A DNA stretch of 6,010 nt, taken from assembly GCA_003518475.1 (NCBI GenBank), contig DOYO01000071.1, positions 1 through 6,010 on the forward strand. Direction: 5' to 3'. The stretch comes from Acholeplasmataceae bacterium (GTDB lineage Bacteria > Bacillota_I > Bacilli_A > Acholeplasmatales > Acholeplasmataceae). This document shows positions 1 to 5,521 of this stretch, piece after piece; positions within the stretch are counted from its first letter, which is position 1; each line of letters begins with the position of its first letter. The notes beneath the pieces were generated by a model, which was given only the letters and a program-made list of their open reading frames with translations, was not told the origin of the DNA and did no database searches. The translations under genes were made by a program, and so were the position numbers.

Positions 1-109
1 AATGCCAATTGGCACTTGTATGCAGAACATTACCATAACCTAGTGTTAGTTGGGAAGCATTTCTAAATCATGGTAATCCAAGTACCTTATAGGCATTTAT
101 TAGTTCGAA
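1..109. repeat. Region beyond RNase III with short palindromes
   Basis: No gene is supported here. The sequence holds a perfect 12-bp palindrome TGCCAATTGGCA (3-14) and another, TAGTTCGAACTA (101-112), which covers the RNase III stop codon. An 8-bp inverted repeat ATTACCAT/ATGGTAAT lies at 29-36 and 70-77. No intrinsic terminator with a T-run is visible after RNase III. The palindromes could be operators or recombination sites, but nothing here decides it. Confidence 0.35.
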
Positions 110-925
110 CTATTCTTCTTCAGGTTCCATACCAAAGAAGTCACACAAAACGAGATAAGCGGCATACTTCTTAGCACCTTTTTTTGATGAAGAGAGTGCT
201 GTTTTTTGAATTGACCAGCTTCGAACATGACATGTACATGACCACCAATACTCACCATCGTCATAGACTTGTTCGTCTGGGATATCGTATTGTGGAATGG
301 AACATCTACCACTTTCAGCCAATTCTTTAAGTGTGCTGACTGCATTTTCCTGTGTTAGATTTTCTTTTAGCTCATCCATGCCATCTTCTACATCTTGAAG
401 TTGATCATCAATTTGAAGCATGAATTCTACAGAGTTTTGAAGCTCATCTGGATCCCAATCACTGTCAATTGCGATGGCACCGAGAATGGCTTCGAATAGG
501 TCAGCTTTAACTTTTTCTTGATTCCATACTTTGTTATTGATGTCGCTTTGTCCCAAGTACATCATAGTCTTGAAACCTAGTTCTTCAATTCTTCTAGCAA
601 GATTTGCATTGCTTACGATTTCCTTTTTTAGCTCAGTAAAGTCTTGCTCGTTTCGATGAGCTTTAATGCAGTACTCATCATTATCTTCCTGCTCATCATA
701 TGTATCCGTTTGAGATTTGAAGAATCCGTATCTTTCAGCGATGACTTTGGTCACATAAAAATCCAATACTCGATCGCCTAAGAACTCTAAAACCTCATTG
801 TTCTCCCCACCATATTCAGCTGAATAAGACTTTCTTGTGAAAGCTTGAAGCAACAAATCCGTGTTCTTAAAATAATAACTACATTTTCTTTGTACATCAT
901 CGATGTGTTCTTTTAAATCCTTCAT
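110..925 (-). CDS. Ribonuclease III-family dsRNA endonuclease, divergent, with C-terminal dsRBD (271 aa)
   Basis: RNase III enzymes cut double-stranded RNA using two metal ions and act in the cytoplasm as dimers. Residues 8-155 form the nuclease domain. The signature E44-V-L-E47-F-L-G-D51 is clear, and E93, D142 and E145 align with the remaining acidic residues of the E. coli enzyme (E65, D114, E117), so all six are present. Compared with E. coli there is an insertion of about 20 residues (roughly 70-92), rich in Asp and Glu, before E93. Residues about 193-265 read as a dsRNA-binding domain, ending in the lysine-rich S-S-K-K-G-A-K-K-Y-A-A helix start. The ATG at 925 is chosen because AGGAGG lies 7 bases upstream. 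The frame is open further up to a GTG at 1003, which would add 26 residues but runs through a terminator hairpin. It has its own promoter and is not followed by the usual rnc neighbours (smc, ftsY), so it is probably an accessory copy. I do not assign the symbol rnc. The family call is firm; the biological role is unknown. Confidence 0.93.
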   Translation of the reverse strand: MKDLKEHIDDVQRKCSYYFKNTDLLLQAFTRKSYSAEYGGENNEVLEFLGDRVLDFYVTKVIAERYGFFKSQTDTYDEQEDNDEYCIKAHRNEQDFTELKKEIVSNANLARRIEELGFKTMMYLGQSDINNKVWNQEKVKADLFEAILGAIAIDSDWDPDELQNSVEFMLQIDDQLQDVEDGMDELKENLTQENAVSTLKELAESGRCSIPQYDIPDEQVYDDGEYWWSCTCHVRSWSIQKTALSSSKKGAKKYAAYLVLCDFFGMEPEEE

Positions 926-929
926 TTGA

Positions 930-940
930 TTTCCTCCTAT
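930..940 (-). promoter_or_regulatory. Strong ribosome binding site fixing the RNase III start
   Basis: On the minus strand AATAGGAGGAAATCAAATG places a full AGGAGG seven bases before the ATG at 925. This is much better than the site ahead of the upstream in-frame GTG at 1003 (GGGAT only two bases from the start), so the 271-residue form is preferred. The site lies right after the leader terminator's T-run, so it is made only when transcription reads through. Confidence 0.85.
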
Positions 941-952
941 TATTTGTCCGAG

Positions 953-1023
953 AAAATAAAAAAGACCTCCCGATAGAATAGGCGTACTCCTGCATAGGTA
1001 CACTTATCCCTTTAATAGGTCTT
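953..1023 (-). terminator. Intrinsic terminator or attenuator hairpin ahead of RNase III
   Basis: On the minus strand AAGACCT (1023-1017) pairs with AGGTCTT (968-962), and the right arm runs into TTTTTTATTTT. Inside, GUGUAC (1003-998) pairs with GUACGC around a ten-base loop, giving a long two-part stem. It sits 28 bases or more before the RNase III start codon and after its promoter, so full termination would silence the gene. The left arm overlaps the UAAGAC segment able to pair upstream with GUCUUA, which would block the terminator. Confidence 0.7.
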
Positions 1024-1029
1024 ATTAAA

Positions 1030-1059
1030 TCAAAATAGTACTTGTAAGACTTTAAGCAT
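1030..1059 (-). CDS. Putative leader peptide of nine residues (MLKVLQVLF)
   Basis: An ATG at 1059 on the minus strand opens a nine-codon frame ending in TGA. It is preceded by CGGGAG five bases upstream, an acceptable ribosome binding site. Both the site and the start codon lie in the 3' arm of a perfect 9-bp hairpin, so initiation may be gated. Codons 4 and 5 (GTC TTA) are the same bases that can form the candidate antiterminator with 1024-1019. The position between promoter and attenuator matches ribosome-sensing leaders of inducible resistance genes. A frame this short can arise by chance, so translation is inferred. Confidence 0.4.
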   Translation of the reverse strand: MLKVLQVLF

Positions 1060-1151
1060 ATTAACTCCCGCTTCCCGAAAGAGTTAATATACAAATCGCG
1101 TTACTCAATTACTTTGAGGAAATAATTCCCTTACCTTATCGGACTATCTTT

Positions 1152-1180
1152 AATATACAATAAAAATTGCTTTTTGTCTA
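1152..1180 (-). promoter_or_regulatory. Sigma-A type promoter for the RNase III leader and gene
   Basis: The minus strand has TAGACA (1180-1175) and TATATT (1157-1152), each five of six matches to the vegetative consensus, separated by exactly 17 bases of AT-rich DNA. Transcription would start near 1145, just below the terminator of the recombinase operon, so RNase III is a separate unit with a leader of about 220 bases. Confidence 0.75.
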
Positions 1181-1191
1181 TACCTCCATAT

Positions 1192-1216
1192 TGATAAAAG
1201 CCTCGTAATTGAGGCC
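1192..1216 (-). terminator. Intrinsic terminator of the recombinase operon
   Basis: On the minus strand GCCTC, a six-base loop (AATTAC) and GAGGC are followed by TTTTAT. It begins about ten bases after the stop codon of the second recombinase and separates that operon from the RNase III promoter. The T-run is short, so some read-through is possible. Confidence 0.75.
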
Positions 1217-1224
1217 GTTTATCA

Positions 1225-2793
1225 TTAAATGGTAATAACTCGCTCGTTCTTAAACTTGAACATAACCGTATTGTCTTTGTTAACTACCGCTTCATTCAGC
1301 ATCGTATTCCACAAAACTGGGTCGAAGGTTTCAATGAATTCTTGCTTATCTTCAATCTCTTTAACAAAGGATTTCATTGCTTCTGCTTTTTGGCATTTCA
1401 ACTCTCTCTGGATAAGAGCTTCATCCAGTTGTTCTTTGAGTGTCTGAAACTTTTCTAGATGTCCATTGTAGCGTTTCATGTATTCATCCTGATTTTGAGT
1501 CCTTGATGTATTGTCCTTAATCATCCCTTCAATAAGAAGCTTGATATCCAATATTTCGTTATTCAGATCTTGGATCTTGCTATCTATATCAGAGGTATCG
1601 GTAAGCAGTGTAACCAATTCATTTGTATCTTCAATAAGCTCTGATTTGTTTAGCATAACTCGGTTATATGCTTGAACGAATCTTTCATTCACCGATTCTT
1701 TTGATATGCTTGGTGTGTCGCATTTGTTGATGAACTTTTTATTGCACTGCATCACTATCTTTCTGTGTGGTGAGTTGGAATGCCAAACCTTAGCACCGTA
1801 GAAATGTCCACAACATTCGCAGATAAGTTTTGAAGAATATGGATTATTTGATGAATAGGAGTATCTGAATCTTTCTCTGCTTGTCAATTCTTCTTGAACT
1901 AGATTCCATTCTTCTTTGTCAATGATTCCAGGATGGCTATTCTCAACATAATACTGTGCAAGAACACCATTATTCTTCTTTACTGTGTGGTCAAGGTAAT
2001 TTTCAACGTATCCTTTTTGAAGTAATGCATCGCCTTTGTATTTCTCGTTAGTTAGTATCGAGGTGATGTTTAAGGTGGTCCAGTTTGTTTTCTTTGAAGG
2101 TTTGGAGTAATTGTTTTTATTGAGGAAGTCTGCAATCGATGATCTTGACCACCCATCTCTAAGAAATAACCGGTAAATCAGTTTCACTATCTCAGCTTCA
2201 TTCTTGTTGATGACTATTTTCCCATCTACTTTATCATAGCCTAAGAAATTCTTATAAGGCATCGAAACTTTACCTTCTTTGTAACCCCAGCGTATGCCCA
2301 TTTTGACGTTCTCACTAATGCTCCTGCTTTCCTCTTGGGCGATGGCAGCAAGCATGGAAAGCACCATCTCACTTTTTGAATCAAACGTCCATAAGTTCTC
2401 TTTTTCAAAGAACACCTCAACACCTGCTGTCTTAAGCTTTCTGATGTGTGTGATGGTATCTAAAGTGTTTCTGGCAAACCTGGATATTGATTTGGTGATG
2501 ATGAGGTTGATATTTCCTTCAAGTGCATCCTTTATCATAAGATTAAAACTTACTCTTCTTTTGGTGCTTGTTCCTGAAATCCCTTCATCCGCATAAACGT
2601 TGACGTAATCCCAGTCTACTCTTTCTTGAATAAAGTCTTTGTAGTATTTAACCTGTGCTTCATATGAACTGTACTGCTCATCAGAATCCGTTGAAACACG
2701 TGCATAGGCTGCAACCTTTCTCCGTTCCGATGAATTGATACTTTGAAGCGTCAAGGGGTTGATTGTCGATGGAATGATTCTAACTCTGCCCAT
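1225..2793 (-). CDS. Large serine recombinase, second of the pair (522 aa)
   Basis: This is a site-specific recombinase of the large serine (resolvase/invertase) class, which cuts both att sites and integrates or excises an element through a 5' phosphoserine link. The catalytic domain covers about 26-165, with the nucleophile S34 in YARVS and the arginines R105 and R108 in SRFARN. The recombinase domain spans roughly 180-310. A zinc ribbon follows with C325, C328, C350 and C358. A long charged coiled coil (about 393-470) precedes the tail, as in phage-type serine integrases, where this motif controls synapsis direction. The ATG overlaps the stop of the upstream recombinase by one base (TAATG) with GGAG ahead, so translation is probably coupled. 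It shares VYADEGISGT and LIITKSISRF with the neighbouring recombinase but differs elsewhere and has the longer tail. All key residues are intact. Confidence 0.95.
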   Translation of the reverse strand: MGRVRIIPSTINPLTLQSINSSERRKVAAYARVSTDSDEQYSSYEAQVKYYKDFIQERVDWDYVNVYADEGISGTSTKRRVSFNLMIKDALEGNINLIITKSISRFARNTLDTITHIRKLKTAGVEVFFEKENLWTFDSKSEMVLSMLAAIAQEESRSISENVKMGIRWGYKEGKVSMPYKNFLGYDKVDGKIVINKNEAEIVKLIYRLFLRDGWSRSSIADFLNKNNYSKPSKKTNWTTLNITSILTNEKYKGDALLQKGYVENYLDHTVKKNNGVLAQYYVENSHPGIIDKEEWNLVQEELTSRERFRYSYSSNNPYSSKLICECCGHFYGAKVWHSNSPHRKIVMQCNKKFINKCDTPSISKESVNERFVQAYNRVMLNKSELIEDTNELVTLLTDTSDIDSKIQDLNNEILDIKLLIEGMIKDNTSRTQNQDEYMKRYNGHLEKFQTLKEQLDEALIQRELKCQKAEAMKSFVKEIEDKQEFIETFDPVLWNTMLNEAVVNKDNTVMFKFKNERVITI

Positions 2794-4109
2794 TATATTT
2801 CTCTCCTTTTCTGGTGCATGTCTAATGCAGCTAACCTTGCTTTTTCTCTCATTTCAGGAGTCCAGCTCTTTTTCCTAGTAGGATTTTCCCATGTAATCAC
2901 ATCAACTGCTCCGTTCGTCAAGTGAAGTTCTATCTTGTTATCTGCCTGTGCTACCATGTAGTCAATCTTCCTGTTGAATGTTTTCTCATCGAATTCTTGT
3001 ATACCTAAGTAATCGTTTAAAGCATCATAGAGGCTGTTTTCATGTATCCGTTTAGATCCATTGCAGTATTCTTTGCCTTGAACATTATACGTTGTGCATA
3101 ACCAGAAGCTGCTATATTGAGTAGTCTTGTGTTGATAGCCACCGCCACAACATGCACATCGAATCTTATTTGAGAAAGGGTATCTATTGATTGGGCGGTT
3201 CGCATTTGTCTTAAAGTGGCTAGCCCTTTGATTTCTAATTCTTGCTGCTTGTTTGAATAGTTCTTTACTGATAATTGGTTCGTGGTTATCTTCTACATAA
3301 TATTGATGATACTCACCCTTGTTCCTAATCTTTTTCTTTGTTAAGTGATTCTCTTTGTATGTCTTTTGAAGGATGAGGTCTCCTGTGTAGTTGATGTTTT
3401 TGAGGGTTTGCAGAAGTGAACCATAACTCCATTTTTCCGAATGCAGAGGCTTTACTCCTTCTTGATTTAATAGTTGTGTGATTGCTAGAATTCCTAGTCC
3501 ATCAATATAAAGGTTGAATATTCTTTTTACGACTTCAGCTTGTTCAGGAACTACAATGAAGTTCTTGTTCTCCACCTTATATCCATAGAAGTCTCTTGCA
3601 CCCCACACAATACCTTTCTCAAAATCTCGTTTGATTCTCCATTTCATGTTTTCGCTCACCGATCTAGCTTCTTCTTGATAGTAACTCGCTAGAATTGTAA
3701 GCATAAACTCTCCATCAGTTGATAACGTGTGCAAGTTTTGTGATTCGAAGTAGACATCAACACCTAGTGCATTCATTTCCCTAATTGTCCTTATAACCGT
3801 TTCAGTGTTTCTGCCAAATCGACTTATTGACTTCGTTATGATGAGATCAATTTTCCCAGCCTTTGCATCATTTACCATGCGTATGAAATCAGGTCTATCT
3901 TCCTTTGTTCCACTTATTCCCTCATCCGCATATACTCCAATAAACTGCCATTTAGGATTGGAAGATATCATTTTGTTGTAATGGCTGACTTGGTTGGAAA
4001 GTGACTGAAGCATTGCTTCCTTTTCGGATGAAACCCTGGCATATGCACATACTCTCTTCAGCTTGTTAATTTGCTCTTCTGCTTCAATTTTTCTTATGTT
4101 TTTTTCCAC
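2793..4109 (-). CDS. Large serine recombinase, first of the pair (438 aa)
   Basis: This is a serine site-specific recombinase for integration and excision. The N-terminal catalytic domain runs from about 18 to 165, with nucleophile S27 in YARVS and R97 and R100 in SRFGRN. The recombinase domain covers about 172-300, including YGYKV and the conserved NxxYTGD-type segment near 240. A zinc ribbon has C318, C321, C338 and C349. The C-terminus is short: it lacks the long coiled coil of its partner and ends in the R-K-K-S-W-T-P-E-M-R-E-K-A-R tail seen in many Firmicute element recombinases. The start is GTG at 4109, supported by AAAGGAGTGA, which itself overlaps the stop of the SHOCT-like gene four bases away. 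Two unlike recombinases side by side recall CcrA/CcrB of SCC elements. Whether both are needed is not visible here. Confidence 0.95.
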   Translation of the reverse strand: MEKNIRKIEAEEQINKLKRVCAYARVSSEKEAMLQSLSNQVSHYNKMISSNPKWQFIGVYADEGISGTKEDRPDFIRMVNDAKAGKIDLIITKSISRFGRNTETVIRTIREMNALGVDVYFESQNLHTLSTDGEFMLTILASYYQEEARSVSENMKWRIKRDFEKGIVWGARDFYGYKVENKNFIVVPEQAEVVKRIFNLYIDGLGILAITQLLNQEGVKPLHSEKWSYGSLLQTLKNINYTGDLILQKTYKENHLTKKKIRNKGEYHQYYVEDNHEPIISKELFKQAARIRNQRASHFKTNANRPINRYPFSNKIRCACCGGGYQHKTTQYSSFWLCTTYNVQGKEYCNGSKRIHENSLYDALNDYLGIQEFDEKTFNRKIDYMVAQADNKIELHLTNGAVDVITWENPTRKKSWTPEMREKARLAALDMHQKRREI

Positions 4110-4113
4110 TATA

Positions 4114-4323
4114 TCACTCCTTTTTTGTACTACTATTAATCACTCTTTTTGCTTCATTTATCAAGTCATTAAGCTTGAAAATGCTATTAGGTTTGATACA
4201 GTGTTTTCTTGCTAAATTTGACTCTGCTTTAATAAAATCTTCTTCGGTGATAATACCTTTTAGAAACATCGATTCAATTACCTTCACACCATTGATATAT
4301 CGATTCAAATGGTCCATATTCAT
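4114..4323 (-). CDS. SHOCT-like small protein of the recombinase operon (69 aa)
   Basis: This is a small soluble protein without signal peptide or membrane segment. Residues about 13-43 (KVIESMFLKGIITEEDFIKA) resemble the SHOCT motif, a short helical module with a typical G-x-I-T-E-E-E/D-F core that usually sits at protein ends and may mediate oligomerisation. Small SHOCT proteins are commonly found just upstream of serine recombinases in Firmicute elements, so it may be an accessory or directionality factor; this role is inference. The ATG at 4323 lies one base after the stop of the HTH gene (TGATATG) and has no strong ribosome binding site, suggesting coupled translation. A second ATG two codons on is equally possible. 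Confidence 0.8.
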   Translation of the reverse strand: MNMDHLNRYINGVKVIESMFLKGIITEEDFIKAESNLARKHCIKPNSIFKLNDLINEAKRVINSSTKKE

Positions 4324-4324
4324 A

Positions 4325-4573
4325 TCACTTGGCCACTTTCTTTAGCGAGTTCCAATACTGATATCTGCATGAGTCGCTGCAGAACACTTTCTTTTTCTTC
4401 CCCACGATAAAACTCAGCTTTTTGTTACAAAATCTGCAGCAGGTACTATCATCCTTCTCCTTGAGAATGTTTCTCACTGATCCAATTGATATGTTTAACT
4501 CTGATGCTATCTTTTTATACCCGACACCTTGTTCATTCATTTGTGTGATTTGATTTTTGATTTCTGCTCTCAT
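4325..4573 (-). CDS. Helix-turn-helix protein with C-terminal zinc finger (82 aa)
   Basis: Residues about 5-38 form a resolvase-like helix-turn-helix with the pattern MNEQGVGYKKIASELNISIG, followed by the recognition helix S-V-R-N-I-L. The C-terminal half has C46-x2-C49 and C65-x3-C69 around a lysine-rich turn, matching a small treble-clef or zinc-ribbon fold (F-C-S-D-S-C-R-x2-Y-W). This suits a DNA-binding protein, perhaps the regulator of this operon or an accessory factor for recombination. It is the first gene of the recombinase operon. The ATG at 4573 is well supported by AGGAGGTAAT immediately upstream. I do not know a named homologue. The domain reading is good; the function is inferred. 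Confidence 0.85.
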   Translation of the reverse strand: MRAEIKNQITQMNEQGVGYKKIASELNISIGSVRNILKEKDDSTCCRFCNKKLSFIVGKKKKVFCSDSCRYQYWNSLKKVAK

Positions 4574-4625
4574 GTATATTACCTCCTAAATCTAAGTCCG
4601 CAGAAATCGTGTAAAAGTTCGGGTT

Positions 4626-4686
4626 ATTATAGTATTTTTTATAATATTTTCTTTATTGCAACAAACTATCAGAATTTTGCAACAAA
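4626..4686 (-). promoter_or_regulatory. Putative activator-type promoter of the recombinase operon, with two direct repeats
   Basis: The minus strand carries a perfect -10 box, TATAAT, at 4631-4626, in a very AT-rich stretch between the phage-cassette terminator and the HTH gene. At 17-bp spacing the -35 position reads AAAGAA, not TTGACA. Instead the decamer TTTGTTGCAA occurs twice, at 4686-4677 and 4665-4656, exactly 21 bp apart and so on the same helix face. With a start near 4619 their centres fall near -41 and -62, classical activator positions. The outer copy overlaps the T-run of the terminator. A recombinase or HTH-protein binding site is the alternative. Confidence 0.55.
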
Positions 4687-4717
4687 AAAGACCTCCAGGA
4701 GATGATTCCCAGAGGTC
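4684..4717 (-). terminator. Strong intrinsic terminator after the holin-like gene
   Basis: On the minus strand GACCTC (4717-4712) pairs with GAGGTC (4695-4690), with an inner GGGA/TCC pairing and the loop ATCATC, followed by TTTTTT. It starts five bases after the stop of the holin-like gene and isolates the phage cassette from the recombinase operon. Confidence 0.9.
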
Positions 4718-4722
4718 ACTTG

Positions 4723-5208
4723 CTATTTCTTAAGTTGTTCTTGAATGAGTTTTTCTGCTTCCGACAGAGTCGCTCTTCCTTGCATTTTGTTACTGAAGGA
4801 AATGTAGTCATTGATGATTGCTTCAATCTTTGACTGGTTGGTCTCTACAAACTCAACAGCTTTTTCTGTAGAACCAGTGATATTGCTTACCCACTCACTT
4901 AGCCTTGATACGACTGCGAGTTTCTTGTCATCACCAGAAAGGAACGCTTCTCCTTTGTCTTTTGCGAGCCGATTCTTTTCTTCGACAATCAAGATAAACT
5001 CTTTGATCGCCTTTTGAACGCTAGCATCAAAGACGATATCCTTTGCTTTGATAACTAACTCAGTAACGTTATCAGCTGTGTTTTTTAAGTCTTTCTTAAC
5101 TTCCTTGATCACCTCAGAAAGTGGCTGATCTTTACCCATTTTTGATGTCACATACAGTGCTAACAATAATAGGGCAGTGATGAGTAAAATAATTTCAAGT
5201 GTTGTCAT
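4723..5208 (-). CDS. Holin-like membrane protein with N-terminal anchor and helical tail (161 aa)
   Basis: Residues 4-21 form one hydrophobic span (IILLITALLLLALYV); the rest is soluble, charged and predicted helical. The layout, one N-terminal membrane helix, a Lys/Glu-rich helical middle and an amphipathic C-terminus with K-A-V-E-F-V and K-I-E-A-I-I-N-D, is like the LLH superfamily of phage holins, which open the membrane for endolysin. The match is by layout and weak motif only; another tail-associated membrane protein is possible. The ATG at 5208 has AGGAGG eight bases upstream. The gene overlaps the end of the preceding coiled-coil protein by 14 bases and is followed at once by a terminator, as expected for the last gene of a late operon. 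Confidence 0.75.
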   Translation of the reverse strand: MTTLEIILLITALLLLALYVTSKMGKDQPLSEVIKEVKKDLKNTADNVTELVIKAKDIVFDASVQKAIKEFILIVEEKNRLAKDKGEAFLSGDDKKLAVVSRLSEWVSNITGSTEKAVEFVETNQSKIEAIINDYISFSNKMQGRATLSEAEKLIQEQLKK

Positions 5209-5521
5209 TCTCTTTGCCTCCTAAGCGATTATAGATATTGACTTGTGAATCTTCCAATCGAGATACTCGATGTTCTAGGACGTTGACATCCTTCTTTAGT
5301 GACTTGATATCTTGCGAATGCATTTCAAGGAGATTAAGCATTTTAATGTTTTGCTTTTCTATTGTCTGCAAATTCGTCAAGATTTCATCGTTATTCGTTT
5401 TGTTCTTCTGTTCTTGGCGGTTGAATTGCTTGATGGTGGTCAAGATGACTACAACCATTGTTACAATCCAATACACCAAATTTTCCATTCTAAATAGACT
5501 GAGTATGTTTTCCCAGTTCAT
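5195..5521 (-). CDS. Small membrane-anchored coiled-coil phage protein (108 aa)
   Basis: Residues about 15-32 (LVYWIVTMVVVILTTI) form a single membrane span. The remainder, about 40-103, is a Leu/Ile/Val heptad-like coiled coil (IEKQNIKMLNLLEMHSQDI and on to RVSRLEDSQ). Small proteins of this kind lie in phage lysis cassettes, where they act with holins; XhlA-like proteins have a comparable coiled coil but with the anchor at the C-terminus, so the topology is reversed here. The ATG at 5521 is preferred because AAGGTGA lies upstream, whereas the internal ATG at 5488 has no such site. It overlaps the gene before it by 32 bases and the next by 14, a tight late operon. The function is a guess from context. 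Confidence 0.75.
   Translation of the reverse strand: MNWENILSLFRMENLVYWIVTMVVVILTTIKQFNRQEQKNKTNNDEILTNLQTIEKQNIKMLNLLEMHSQDIKSLKKDVNVLEHRVSRLEDSQVNIYNRLGGKENDNT

Larger units (their letters stand above)
946..1145 (-). ncRNA. Structured 5' leader (putative attenuator) of the RNase III gene
   Basis: This is the transcribed, mostly non-coding stretch between the RNase III promoter and its start codon. In 5' to 3' order the sequence shows several pairings. GUCCGA at the 5' end (1144-1139) can pair with UCGGAC just before the RNase III site (951-946). CUCAA/UUGAG forms a hairpin around 1104-1118. A perfect 9-bp stem, TATTAACTC with GAGTTAATA, spans 1058-1089. GUCUUA (1050-1045) can pair with UAAGAC (1024-1019). 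AAGACCU (1023-1017) can pair with AGGUCUU (968-962). The last two share bases and exclude each other, the hallmark of attenuation. I recognise no known riboswitch core: no T-box AGGGUGGNACCGCG motif and no SAM, TPP, lysine or purine consensus. It could instead be a free-standing small RNA ending at the terminator. Pairings are seen by eye; the regulatory role is inferred. Confidence 0.6.

Noticed and set aside
101..125. tRNA 3' end or tRNA-borne attachment site, suggested by GTTCGAAC
   Set aside because: The flanks do not form a T-arm or acceptor stem on either strand, and the sequence is simply a palindrome over the RNase III stop.
926..1003. RNase III start at GTG 1003, adding 26 residues at the N-terminus
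   Set aside because: The extension would be encoded by the terminator stem and T-run, has no family similarity, and the ATG at 925 has a far better ribosome binding site.
1139..1152. Resemblance of the RNase III leader start (AAAGATAGTCC) to the conserved 3' core of group I introns
   Set aside because: The partner core segment for the P7 pairing is not found upstream, and the stretch falls on the promoter -10 and start region. It is most likely chance.
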